64,000 bases of DNA from the NCBI GenBank assembly GCA_965261535.1, contig OZ253469.1:372001-436000 (forward strand), in the 5' to 3' direction. Below are positions 35,376-43,249 of the stretch, piece after piece. The position numbers and the translations under genes are program-made. This DNA comes from VXNE01 sp965261535. GTDB lineage: Bacteria > Pseudomonadota > Gammaproteobacteria > Pseudomonadales > Azotimanducaceae. The notes beneath the pieces were generated by a model that saw nothing but the letters and a program-made list of their open reading frames with translations, was not told where the DNA came from and did no database searches. How positions within the stretch are numbered: position 1 is the first letter of the stretch; every line of letters starts with the position of its first letter.

Positions 35376-36749
35376 ATGGCAAAGCCCAACATCATCCTCA
35401 TCAACTGCGACGACCTCGGCTACGGCGATCTCGGCTGCTACGGGACCAAACGCAACGACACCCCCGCGCTCGACCGCATGGCGGCCGAGGGCCTGCGCTT
35501 CTGCGATTTCTACATGGCGAGCCCGCTATGTTCTCCGAGTCGCGGAGCGATGATGACGGGCTGCTATCCGCCCCCCATCGGCTTCGGCGAATTCGGGCAC
35601 TTCCCGGTGCTGCTTCCGGGGCACGCCTACGGTCTGCACCAAGATGAACGGACCCTGCCGCAGTTGCTGCGGGAAGCCGGCTACCGCACCAAACTGATCG
35701 GCAAATGGCATTGCGGCGACCAGCCCGAGTTCCTGCCGACCGAGCGCGGCTTCGACGAATACTTCGGGCTGCCCTACAGCAACGACATGGGCCGCCAGGT
35801 CGGACGCGAGAAGCAGTTGCCGCCGCTGCCGCTGCTGCGGGACAAGGACGTGATCCAGGAGCAGCCCGACCAGAGGGGTCTCACCGAACGCTACACCGAA
35901 GAGGCGGTGCGTTTCCTGCGCGACAACCGCGAACGGCCATTTTTCCTGTACTTCGCCCACATCTACGTGCACGTGCCGCTGTTCGTCCCGAGGCGCTTTC
36001 TCGATGCTTCGCGCAACGGCGGCTACGGCGGCGCCGTCGCGCACATCGACTGGGCCGCTAACGTGCTTTTCGACGAGATCAAACGTCTCGGGCTCGACGA
36101 CAACACGATCGTGATCTTCACCAGCGACAACGGCTCGCGCGCCCGCGACGAAGGCGGCAGCAACGACCCGCTGCGGGGTGTCAAGGGGACCACCTGGGAA
36201 GGCGGCATGCGCGTGCCCTGCATTGTCCGCTGGCCCGGCAGGATTGCCGCTGGCCACGTGTGCGGCGAGGTCGCCTCGGCGATCGACTTCCTGCCCACCC
36301 TGGTCAAACTCGCCGGCGGCACCGTGCCCCACGACCGCAAGCTCGATGGTCACGACATGGCGGACCTGCTGTTCACCGATACCGGCAGCTCGCGACACCC
36401 GTGTTTTTGCTACTACGTTCGCAACAACCTGGAGGCCGTGCGGTGCGGCAGATGGAAGCCGCATGTTGCCAAGCGCGGCGAAGACCTTTGCGAGCTCTAC
36501 GACCTGATTGACGACATCGGCGAGACCACGGATCGCAGCGCCGACGAACCCGAGATCGTGGCCCGCCTGCAGGCGGTCGCCGCCGAGGTGCGGGCGGACC
36601 TCGGCGATGAGGCGCGCGGCATCGCCGGCGCCGGGGTGAGGCCCAAGGGCGAAATCGCCAACCCCAAGCCCCTCACCGAACACAACGAGGACCATCCGTA
36701 CATGTTGGCCATGTACGACCTCGCGGACAGCAAGGTGATGGCCGGCTGA
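35376..36749 (+). CDS. Sulfatase (type I, formylglycine-dependent)
   Basis: Sulfate-ester hydrolase of 457 residues. The N-terminal metal site is NIILINCDDLGYGDLGCYG (Asp12/Asp13). The formylglycine signature C-x-P-S-R-x4-T-G is complete (LCSPSRGAMMTG, Cys52 being the residue to be oxidised). The second metal/catalytic elements are IGKWHCGD and FTSDNGS. No signal peptide is evident from ATG 35376, so either it is cytoplasmic or starts further upstream (an in-frame start at 35325 adds only 17 residues without a signal). It is followed by a TauD-family gene, suggesting organosulfur use. Sulfated glycan, steroid or small ester as substrate cannot be decided. Confidence 0.93.
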   Translation: MAKPNIILINCDDLGYGDLGCYGTKRNDTPALDRMAAEGLRFCDFYMASPLCSPSRGAMMTGCYPPPIGFGEFGHFPVLLPGHAYGLHQDERTLPQLLREAGYRTKLIGKWHCGDQPEFLPTERGFDEYFGLPYSNDMGRQVGREKQLPPLPLLRDKDVIQEQPDQRGLTERYTEEAVRFLRDNRERPFFLYFAHIYVHVPLFVPRRFLDASRNGGYGGAVAHIDWAANVLFDEIKRLGLDDNTIVIFTSDNGSRARDEGGSNDPLRGVKGTTWEGGMRVPCIVRWPGRIAAGHVCGEVASAIDFLPTLVKLAGGTVPHDRKLDGHDMADLLFTDTGSSRHPCFCYYVRNNLEAVRCGRWKPHVAKRGEDLCELYDLIDDIGETTDRSADEPEIVARLQAVAAEVRADLGDEARGIAGAGVRPKGEIANPKPLTEHNEDHPYMLAMYDLADSKVMAG

Positions 36750-36882
36750 GCCGGCGATCGAGGAAGCAACGATGGTAGCCGGCCGCAAAGAGGCGCGCGT
36801 CCACGGAGCGCTGGTTTATGCGCTGGCGCCTTAGTAGCCTTGAGGGGTGTCCACCAACGCATCGATGAGGGGAGTGACGCGG

Positions 36883-37791
36883 ATGGGAACCAGATCGCAG
36901 ACCGAGAACCACGAGGTGGCCAAAGTTTCCGCAAGCCTCGGCGCCGAGGTGCGCGGAATCGCGCTGGCGCAAGTCGGCGCCGCCGAGGTGGATGCGATAT
37001 TCAAGCTGCTTCACGAGCATCTCGTCCTCTTTTTCCCCGAGCAGCACCTCACGACAGAGGAGCACATCAAGTTCGGCCGCTATTTCGGCCAGATCGAGGG
37101 GCATCCCAATGTCAAGAACCGGACCGAGTATCCCGAGATTCTGGAACTTGTCGGAACGCGTGGAGGCGTCGCCGACGAATGGCACAGCGACCTGACCTTT
37201 CAGTCCCAACCCTCCATCCTGTCCATCCTCAACATGGTGAAGTGCCCCGAAGTGGGCGGCGACACGATGTGGGCGAACATGTACAAGGCGTACGACGAAC
37301 TTTCGGCGCCCCTGCGCGATCTGTGCGAAGGACTGACGGCCCTCCATGACGCCCATCCCCACGATCGGGCCGACGTGATGGCAGTGCACCCGGTGGTGCG
37401 TGTGCATCCCGCGACCCGCAGAAAGTCGCTTTTCGTCAACGAGCATTTCACGCGCCGCATCGTCGAGTTGAGTCACGAGGAGAGCGAAATGCTGCTGGGC
37501 TACCTCACCCGGTGGGTGTCGAGTCCGCAATTCACGGTTCGCTATCGATGGACCGAGGGTACGGTTGCCATGTGGGACAACCGCTGCACACAGCACTCCG
37601 TGCTACACGACTTCGACGGTGAGCGGATCATCCGGCGGGTGACCGTCGTGGGCGACGAGCCCGAAGCGGCGAGTCCCGCGCGCTGGGAACCCTATGGAAC
37701 CGCGTACAGGAAGGGGTCTACCAGACGGCATGACCGACAGCTCAATGCCTATCTCAAAAGCGCTTCCAGTACTCGCGCGGATAGCGGATAG
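36883..37791 (+). CDS. TauD/TfdA-family Fe(II)/2-oxoglutarate dioxygenase
   Basis: 302-residue dioxygenase of the taurine dioxygenase family, oxidising organosulfonates or related acids with 2-oxoglutarate. The iron ligands are His101 and Asp103 (DEWHSDLTF) and His238 (CTQHSVLHD); the 2-oxoglutarate Arg is in ERIIRRVTV. Other landmarks: SLGAEVRGIALAQV, HEHLVLFFPEQHLT. ATG 36883 was preferred because AGGGGAG lies eight bases before it; GTG 36847 and ATG 36865 are possible. It follows the sulfatase by 133 bases on the same strand, and both could serve sulfur acquisition (inference). Confidence 0.93.
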   Translation: MGTRSQTENHEVAKVSASLGAEVRGIALAQVGAAEVDAIFKLLHEHLVLFFPEQHLTTEEHIKFGRYFGQIEGHPNVKNRTEYPEILELVGTRGGVADEWHSDLTFQSQPSILSILNMVKCPEVGGDTMWANMYKAYDELSAPLRDLCEGLTALHDAHPHDRADVMAVHPVVRVHPATRRKSLFVNEHFTRRIVELSHEESEMLLGYLTRWVSSPQFTVRYRWTEGTVAMWDNRCTQHSVLHDFDGERIIRRVTVVGDEPEAASPARWEPYGTAYRKGSTRRHDRQLNAYLKSASSTRADSG

Positions 37792-37818
37792 CCTTTACGC
37801 CCGACGGAGAGGCGATCG

Positions 37819-38715
37819 CTACGGCGTGTTCGCCTCGATCACTCGCGCCCGCTCCACGAGCGCGCGGGCGCGAGTGAGATGCGGCACATCGACCATCTGG
37901 CCTCTGAATGAAAACGCCATGCGGCCTTCCGCCTGGGCTTCGTCGAACGCGGCGATCAGCGCCCGCGCCTCGGCAACCTGCTCCGGCGCCGGGGTGAAGG
38001 CGGCGTTGATCACGTCGATCTGGTCCGGATGGATGGATATCTTGCCCGTAAAGCCGAGCAGCGCGCCCTCCTCGCATTCCTGTCGCAGGCCATCGATGTC
38101 CCGGTAGTCCACGTACACCGCATCGATGGGTTGCACGCCTCCGGCGGCTGCGCTCAGCAGGGTCATCACTCGGCAGTGCTGATATACGGACAGATACTGG
38201 CCAGCCGCGTCGCGGTTACCCGGCACGCCGAGTGTCGCAGACAGATCCTCGCCGCCCCAGGTCATCGCTTCGACGCGGGGACACCCGGGAAAGGTCGGGA
38301 TATTGAGCGCGCCCAACGGCGTCTCGGCGGCGATCAGGATCAGGCCGACTCCTCTATCGGGATGACCGTGCAATCGCTCCAGCCGCGAGAGCTCGGCGTC
38401 GATGGCATTCAAACCCTCCAGCGTTTCCGGCTTCGGAACCACGTAGGCGTCCGGCGGCGAGACCATGGTCGCTTCGAGGTCGTCATGGCCCCACGGTGTG
38501 TCCAGTGGGTTCATGCGCACCGTCTTTTCCTTGGTGTCGAAGTCGGACTCGGCAAGCCACGATGCCACGACACCGCGCACCTCGTCCTTGCGGTCCGGCG
38601 TGACCGCGTCCTCCAGGTCCAGGATCAAGGTGTCGGCATTGGTGCCAAGCGCCTTGGCGAGCATCCGTTCGTTGCCGCCCGGCACGAAATGTACCGAACG
38701 CCGTAGTCCTGTCAT
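37819..38715 (-). CDS. CoA-ester lyase (HpcH/HpaI / CitE-like)
   Basis: 298-residue TIM-barrel lyase of the citrate-lyase-beta-like group that cleaves malyl- or citramalyl-CoA type esters. Landmarks: GLRRSVHFVPGGNERMLAKA, DTLILDLEDAVTPDRKDEVR (Mg-binding Glu/Asp), VGLILIAAETPLGALNI and the MTWGGEDLSATLG motif, then GFTGKISIHPDQI. ATG 38715 begins this core; an ATG at 38742 adds nine residues but has no ribosome-binding site. It is convergent with the TauD gene. The 12-bp tandem repeat array lies 80 bases upstream. Confidence 0.92.
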   Translation of the reverse strand: MTGLRRSVHFVPGGNERMLAKALGTNADTLILDLEDAVTPDRKDEVRGVVASWLAESDFDTKEKTVRMNPLDTPWGHDDLEATMVSPPDAYVVPKPETLEGLNAIDAELSRLERLHGHPDRGVGLILIAAETPLGALNIPTFPGCPRVEAMTWGGEDLSATLGVPGNRDAAGQYLSVYQHCRVMTLLSAAAGGVQPIDAVYVDYRDIDGLRQECEEGALLGFTGKISIHPDQIDVINAAFTPAPEQVAEARALIAAFDEAQAEGRMAFSFRGQMVDVPHLTRARALVERARVIEANTP

Positions 38716-38794
38716 GGGGTAGCAAGATCCTCGATCATTCATCTACGGTTTTGGGGTGACGCACAGTCCGTGATCGGAGCGGAATAGTCAACTA

Positions 38795-38885
38795 GGTTCC
38801 CGGATGGGTTCCCGGATGGGTTCCCGGATGGGTTCCCGGATGGGTTCCCGGATGGGTTCCCGGATGGGTTCCCGGATGGGTTCCC
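38795..38885. repeat. 12-bp tandem repeat array
   Basis: About 7.6 perfect copies of GGTTCCCGGATG, with no spacers, lying between the divergent lyase and antitoxin-like genes. The unit is a multiple of three, so both strands are open across it, but neither has a convincing gene. Likely a minisatellite that can vary in copy number by slippage. It may change the spacing of the promoters on either side. Confidence 0.95.
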
Positions 38886-38941
38886 CTCGCGCGTCTCGCC
38901 CGCGCCGAGATGCCGAACGATTGTTTTCATCGCGCGACAGT

Positions 38942-38966
38942 ATTGTCAATACGTTGTATAGACAAT
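38942..38966 (+). promoter_or_regulatory. Candidate operator upstream of the antitoxin-like gene
   Basis: 11-bp inverted repeat with one mismatch: ATTGTCAATAC (38942-38952), 3-base centre GTT, GTATAGACAAT (38956-38966). It ends 27 bases before ATG 38994 in an AT-rich patch, a position typical for autoregulation of toxin-antitoxin operons. TTGTCA inside it could serve as a -35 element. The regulator binding it is inferred to be the product of 38994-39485. Confidence 0.55.
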
Positions 38967-38993
38967 TGTACAAACCACCTCTACGATTGTTGC

Positions 38994-39485
38994 ATGGCCA
39001 AGACAGAACAACTTCAGCTGCGGGTTAGCGCGGAGCAAAAGCAGAGCATCAAGGCGCTGGCCGCACGCGCGGGAGAAGATGTATCCAAATGGGTATTGAG
39101 CAGGTTGCTGCCGGCGGCGTCCGATGAATTCCAGCGGCTGATCGACCGGCTGACGTCCGACCCATCCGCGCAATCGTTGACCCTCGCGGAGATTCACGAT
39201 TTTCTCCAGCGCCGCAGCGCGCGAAGACTGGAGTCGGCGGTTCAGTCTGCTGACCTCGCCGGGCTCGACGCATGGGCGTCGAATTACCTTGCGGCGATGG
39301 TGGAGTACGCCTGTGGAAGAAAGCACGTACCGGTGCCGATTTGGCCGCGGGCCGTCCCGCCGCTGACAACCCCCTGGTTCGCATCGCGGCTGATATCCCT
39401 GAGATTACACTTGCTCGCGTCATCACCGCCGCCCTTCCGCCGCCGAAACCTGTTTGTGGACAGCACGCTGGGTGCCAGAGTCTGA
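38994..39485 (+). CDS. Antitoxin-like DNA-binding protein paired with a nucleotidyltransferase
   Basis: 163-residue protein. The N-terminal part (MAKTEQLQLRVSAEQKQSIK, then ALAARAGEDVSKWVLSRLLP) has the strand plus two helices of a ribbon-helix-helix/CopG-type DNA-binding domain. The middle (residues 55-110) is helical, and the C-terminus is basic and proline-rich. The stop overlaps the start of the nucleotidyltransferase gene by one base. The pair resembles antitoxin-nucleotidyltransferase modules (AbiE/MenT-like logic), with the upstream palindrome as its operator. I recognise the arrangement more than the exact family. Confidence 0.65.
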   Translation: MAKTEQLQLRVSAEQKQSIKALAARAGEDVSKWVLSRLLPAASDEFQRLIDRLTSDPSAQSLTLAEIHDFLQRRSARRLESAVQSADLAGLDAWASNYLAAMVEYACGRKHVPVPIWPRAVPPLTTPWFASRLISLRLHLLASSPPPFRRRNLFVDSTLGARV

Positions 39486-40003
39486 TGGCGCTTGATCGTG
39501 CCGACATCCATCGCCTCCTTGAACTGCTGAACGAGAAACTCGGGGAAGTCGATGTCGGCGGCGAGCTTTACCTTGTCGGCGGCGCCGTCATGTGCCTCGT
39601 GCACGAGGCACGCCAGAGCACCCAGCATCTCGACGCCTTCTTTCATCCCGCCGACGTGATTCGCAAGGCCGTACAACGCATCGCCCATCAGGAGCAATGC
39701 CCTCCCGACTGGCTCAACGACGCGGTCAAGGGATTCCTCAGTGAGCGGGGCGACTATCAACCGTTCCTGGCACTGTCGAATCTCTCGGTGATGACGGCGA
39801 GTCCCGAATACCTGCTGGCGATGAAGTGCCTGGGGATGCGGCTGGGGACGGAGTTCCATGACGAGGCCGATATTCGATATCTACTGCGCTATCTGAATAT
39901 CACCGACCATCAGGTCGCGCTCGACATCATCTCGCGGTATTACCCGCCCGAGCGCATACCGCAGAAGACGCTTTATGCCCTGGAAGAAATCCTTACCGAC
40001 TAA
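39485..40003 (+). CDS. DUF6036-like nucleotidyltransferase (possible toxin)
   Basis: 172-residue protein with a minimal nucleotidyltransferase core: GGELYLVGGAVMCLVHEARQ followed by STQHLDAFFHP, in which the usual paired Asp residues of relatives appear only as a single Asp. Further elements: LSVMTASPEYLLAMKCLGMR and DEADIRYLLRYLNI, typical of the DUF6036/AbiEii-related group. ATG 39485 overlaps the upstream stop (TGATG). With the RHH-like partner it forms a candidate toxin-antitoxin pair. The stop TAA at 40001-40003 lies at the edge of the repeat fragment, so the C-terminus may be set by that insertion. Confidence 0.72.
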   Translation: MALDRADIHRLLELLNEKLGEVDVGGELYLVGGAVMCLVHEARQSTQHLDAFFHPADVIRKAVQRIAHQEQCPPDWLNDAVKGFLSERGDYQPFLALSNLSVMTASPEYLLAMKCLGMRLGTEFHDEADIRYLLRYLNITDHQVALDIISRYYPPERIPQKTLYALEEILTD

Positions 40004-40065
40004 CCCGCATATCTCACCAAGGTCCGCGATGATCGGGCAGGATTTCGCCCGCGCGCGCGTGTACC
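40001..40065 (-). repeat. Palindromic element fragment (right end only)
   Basis: The 65 bases from TAACCCGCATATCTCACCAA match, in reverse orientation, the last about 62 bases of elements A and B, with a few substitutions. The central hairpins and the other end are absent. It fills the gap between the nucleotidyltransferase stop and the MaoC stop. The overlap with the stop of the nucleotidyltransferase repeats the pattern seen at copy B. Confidence 0.85.
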
Positions 40066-40075
40066 CGCTATGGCT

Positions 40076-40525
40076 TTACGGTCGCCGCAACATCATCGCC
40101 CCGCGAAGGCAGGAGCAGACGACCTCGCCGCGCTGATTCGTCCCGACGTGCTCGAAGGTGACGATCCCCCGGTCCGGTTTCGAGCGGCTTTCGCGACGGT
40201 CAACGACCGTGGAGGAGACCCGGATGGTGTCGCCTATGAACACCGGGTTCGGAAACGTGGTCTTGTCGAAACCCAGGTTGCCAATGGTCGTGCCCAGGGT
40301 CGTGTCGCCCACGGAAAGGCCCACTACCAGCCCCAGGGTGAATATGCTGTTGACGAGAATCTGGCCGTGCAGGGTGTCCTTGGCGAATTCGGCGTCGAGG
40401 TGCAGCGGTTGCGTGTTCATGGTCAGCGCCGTGAAGATCAGGTTGTCGGTTTCCGTGACCGTGCGCCCCGGCTCGTGCTTGAAAGTGCACCCCACTTCAA
40501 GCTCTTCGAAATACTTTCCAGCCAT
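40076..40525 (-). CDS. MaoC-family acyl-CoA hydratase
   Basis: 149-residue hot-dog-fold hydratase. It begins AGKYFEELEVGCTFKHEPGR and has the hydratase-type region TVTETDNLIFTALTMNTQPL HLD, in which relatives place the catalytic Asp and His, then GQILVNSIFTLGLVVGLSVG. Product ends CLRGAMMLRRP. ATG 40525 is preceded by AGGAGG at nine bases. It is divergent from the acyl-CoA dehydrogenase gene (38 bases apart), so the two share a control region and probably a pathway for (R)-3-hydroxyacyl-CoA or mesaconyl-type thioesters. With the CoA-ester lyase nearby, a C4/C5 acid pathway is possible (inference). Confidence 0.9.
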   Translation of the reverse strand: MAGKYFEELEVGCTFKHEPGRTVTETDNLIFTALTMNTQPLHLDAEFAKDTLHGQILVNSIFTLGLVVGLSVGDTTLGTTIGNLGFDKTTFPNPVFIGDTIRVSSTVVDRRESRSKPDRGIVTFEHVGTNQRGEVVCSCLRGAMMLRRP

Positions 40526-40563
40526 GGAAATGGTCCTCCTAAACGCCATGCTAACCTTGCCGC

Positions 40564-41730
40564 ATGAACTTTGAAACGACCGGCGAACACCAACTGATCC
40601 GCGACGCCATCGGCAGGATCTGCGCGAACTTCCCCGACGACTACTGGGCCGCATGCGACTGCGAACACCGCTTTCCGTGGGATTTCTACAACGCGCTGGC
40701 GGCGGATGGCTGGATAGGAATCGCGATTCCCGAGAAGTACGGCGGCAGCGGCCGGGGGATCACCGAAGCGTCCATCCTGCTGGAGGAAGTGGCGGCGTCC
40801 GGAGCCGCGATGAACGGCGCGAGCAGCATTCACCTCTCGATATTCGGCATGCACCCCGTGGTCATGCACGGATCGGAAGAGATGAAGCAGAAGTACCTGC
40901 CAAGGGTCGCGAGCGGCGACCTGCACATCGCGTTCGGCGTGACCGAACCGGACGCCGGCACCGATACAACCTCCATCACCACGACGGCGCGACGCGACGG
41001 CGAGCACTACGTCGTGCGGGGCCGCAAGGTGTGGACCACGAAAGCGCTCGACGCCGAGCGCGTGCTGTTACTGGTGCGCACGGAAGCTCGCGAGAAGGTG
41101 GCCAAGCGTACCCAGGGCATGACTTTGCTGCTCGCCGAGCTGCAGCGCCCGGAAGTCGCCATCTCGCCGATCGACAAGGTCGGCCGCAACGCCGTCGCCA
41201 CCTGCGAAGTGGTCTATGACGATTTGCCGGTGCACGTCACCGACCGCGTCGGCGAGGAAGGCATGGGCTTTCGCTACCTGCTCGATGGCCTGAACGCGGA
41301 ACGCATTCTGGTCGCCGCCGAGGCCCTGGGCATCGGCCGCGCCGCCATGCGCCGGGCCGTCGACTACGCCAACGAGCGCGTCGTCTTCAACCGCCCCATC
41401 GGCATGAACCAGGGCGTGTCGTTCCCGCTCGGCGAAGCGCGGATGCGCCTCGACGCCGCCGAGCTCATGATCCGCAAGGCGTCGTGGTTGATCGACAACG
41501 GCGAGCCGTGCGGCGCGGAAGCCAACATGGCCAAATGGCTCGCCGCCGACGCCTGCTTCCAGGCTGCCGACCAGGCCGTGCAGACCCACGGCGGATTCGG
41601 CTACGCCAAGGAGTTCCACGTCGAGCGGTATTGGCGGGAGGCGCGCCTGCAACGCATCGCTCCGATTTCACAGGAGATGGTGCTGAACTACGTGACGGAG
41701 CACGTCTTGGGGTTACCCCGCTCGTATTGA
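40564..41730 (+). CDS. Acyl-CoA dehydrogenase
   Basis: FAD-dependent acyl-CoA dehydrogenase of 388 residues. N-terminal helical domain (FETTGEHQLIRDAIGRICAN), middle beta domain (AFGVTEPDAGTDTTSITTTA, KVWTTKALDAERVLLLVRT) and C-terminal helical domain with the signature QTHGGFGYAKEFHVERYWRE, in which Glu350 is the likely catalytic base. ATG 40564 is directly divergent from the MaoC gene. It catalyses alpha,beta-desaturation of an acyl-CoA, the step before MaoC hydration. Chain-length preference unknown. Confidence 0.95.
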   Translation: MNFETTGEHQLIRDAIGRICANFPDDYWAACDCEHRFPWDFYNALAADGWIGIAIPEKYGGSGRGITEASILLEEVAASGAAMNGASSIHLSIFGMHPVVMHGSEEMKQKYLPRVASGDLHIAFGVTEPDAGTDTTSITTTARRDGEHYVVRGRKVWTTKALDAERVLLLVRTEAREKVAKRTQGMTLLLAELQRPEVAISPIDKVGRNAVATCEVVYDDLPVHVTDRVGEEGMGFRYLLDGLNAERILVAAEALGIGRAAMRRAVDYANERVVFNRPIGMNQGVSFPLGEARMRLDAAELMIRKASWLIDNGEPCGAEANMAKWLAADACFQAADQAVQTHGGFGYAKEFHVERYWREARLQRIAPISQEMVLNYVTEHVLGLPRSY

Positions 41731-42006
41731 ATATTGCCGTATCGATTGGTCACGGCTTCCAGCGATCCACAACGAACTTTAGTGCAAGCTCCTCGGGCCA
41801 CTGCGTTCGACCGGGTTTCAACCCGTCGCCAGTCGGGTTGCTATGCTCGCGATGCCTACTCGACTTGCGCAGATTGGAGCCCCGCCTTCGCAGCTTCCCA
41901 ATCATGGACACTTCGATGACGCCGCCAGCGGCCGCAGGACTGTCATTGCCCGTCGCGTGGGCAGGGTCGCCGCCCCCGCGCAGAGTCATCCGCGAACGAG
42001 CACACG

Positions 42007-43249
42007 ATGATGGGCAGGCGTACCGGTCTTCTGATAGCTTGCGGCAATAGTCGCCGGATCCGTCGCTCTCGCCGTCGTTCTGGTGTCCCTCGCGCCGGAA
42101 CCCGAGCGCCGCGAGCCGCCGTCGCGGATACCGTTCGTCGAAACCGTAAGCGTCTCCGCGGGCTCCGGCGCCATCCCCGTGCGCGGCGCCGGAATCGTGC
42201 GGCTCTCCGCCGAGATCGATCTCGCCCCGCAAGTCGGCGGGCGCGTCGTTTGGGTGGACCCCGGATTTCGCAGTGGCCGACGTATCGCGGCGGGACAGAT
42301 CGTGTTTCGCATTGACGAGGCCGACTACCTGTATCGGGTGCGCGAGGCGGAAGCGGCACTCGCCGCCCGAAGGGTCGCCCTGCTCGAAGCCGAGGAGGGC
42401 TCGGCGATTGCCCGCGACGAATATGCCCGCTTTTCGGCTCAGAAGCCGGACGCGGCAGCGCCGGGCACTCCCAATCCCTTGACTGTACGAAAACCGCAGT
42501 TTGAGGCGGCCCGCGCAGCACTCCAACGCGAAGAAGCCCCGCTTGCCCAGGCCAATCTGGCGTTGTCTCGAACCCGCGTCGAATCGCCTTTCGACGGGAT
42601 CGTACGGGATGAGTGGGTCGATCCCGGGCAGATTGTGGCAGCCGATCAGCCCGTCGGGAAGCTCTTCTCCACGGACGCCGTGGAAGTTGTCGTTCCCCTC
42701 TCCGACGCCGTAGCGGCGTTGATACCCGGACTGTGGGAGGCCGGTTCGGACGATGGTACGGGACGCCCCGGAGCCCGCGTGTTCCACACCTACGGCGACG
42801 TCCGCGTTTCCTGGCGGGGCTTCGTGGATCGGGCGGAGGCGTCGCTCGACGAAGAGACGCGCACGATCCAGGTGATCGTGCGCGTGCCGGATCCATTCCC
42901 CACCGGTTCGCCGGGTAGCCCCCGCGACCACCCGCCGCTGCTGGTGGGCAAGTTCGCAGAAGTGGATATCGAGGGGCTTGCGCCCCAGAGCTACTTCAGG
43001 ATTCGCCGGGCCGCGCTACAGCCAGACAGCGAGGTCTGGTCCGTACGCGCCAACGGGACCGTGCGCATCGTTCCCGTGCGCGTTCTGCAGCGTATCGACG
43101 ACGAAGCCTACGTAATCGGGGCGCTCGATCCGACCGAGCCTGTGATCGTAAGCGGCATTCGTTTTGCCACGGACGGCATGGCGGTGCGCATCCGCCACGG
43201 ACAGGCGGACCAGAGTTTCGGCACGTCGGTCCCGTCCCCGGCACGATGA
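42007..43249 (+). pseudogene. RND efflux periplasmic adaptor with N-terminal frameshift
   Basis: Membrane-fusion protein of the HlyD/AcrA type. From 42047 the frame reads IVAGSVALAVVLVSLAPEPE, then PQVGGRVVWVDPGFRSG and the hairpin and barrel domains, ending SVPSPAR. No usable start exists in this frame because a TAG lies at 42035. The proper start is ATG 42007 or 42010 (MGRRTGLLIACG) in another frame; removing one A near 42046 joins the two into a normal signal-anchor. So a one-base insertion breaks the N-terminus, unless translation begins at GTG 42083 without the anchor. The stop overlaps the pump start (ATGA). It is the first gene of the broken efflux operon. Confidence 0.8.

Noticed and set aside
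38795..38885. Possible CRISPR array
   Set aside because: The units are directly adjacent with no spacers and are only 12 bases long, and no cas genes are present.
38739..38973. Open frames with NPSG or GSRM repeats across the 12-bp tandem array
   Set aside because: They exist only because the unit is a multiple of three and lacks stops. No ribosome-binding site, domain or signal peptide was seen.
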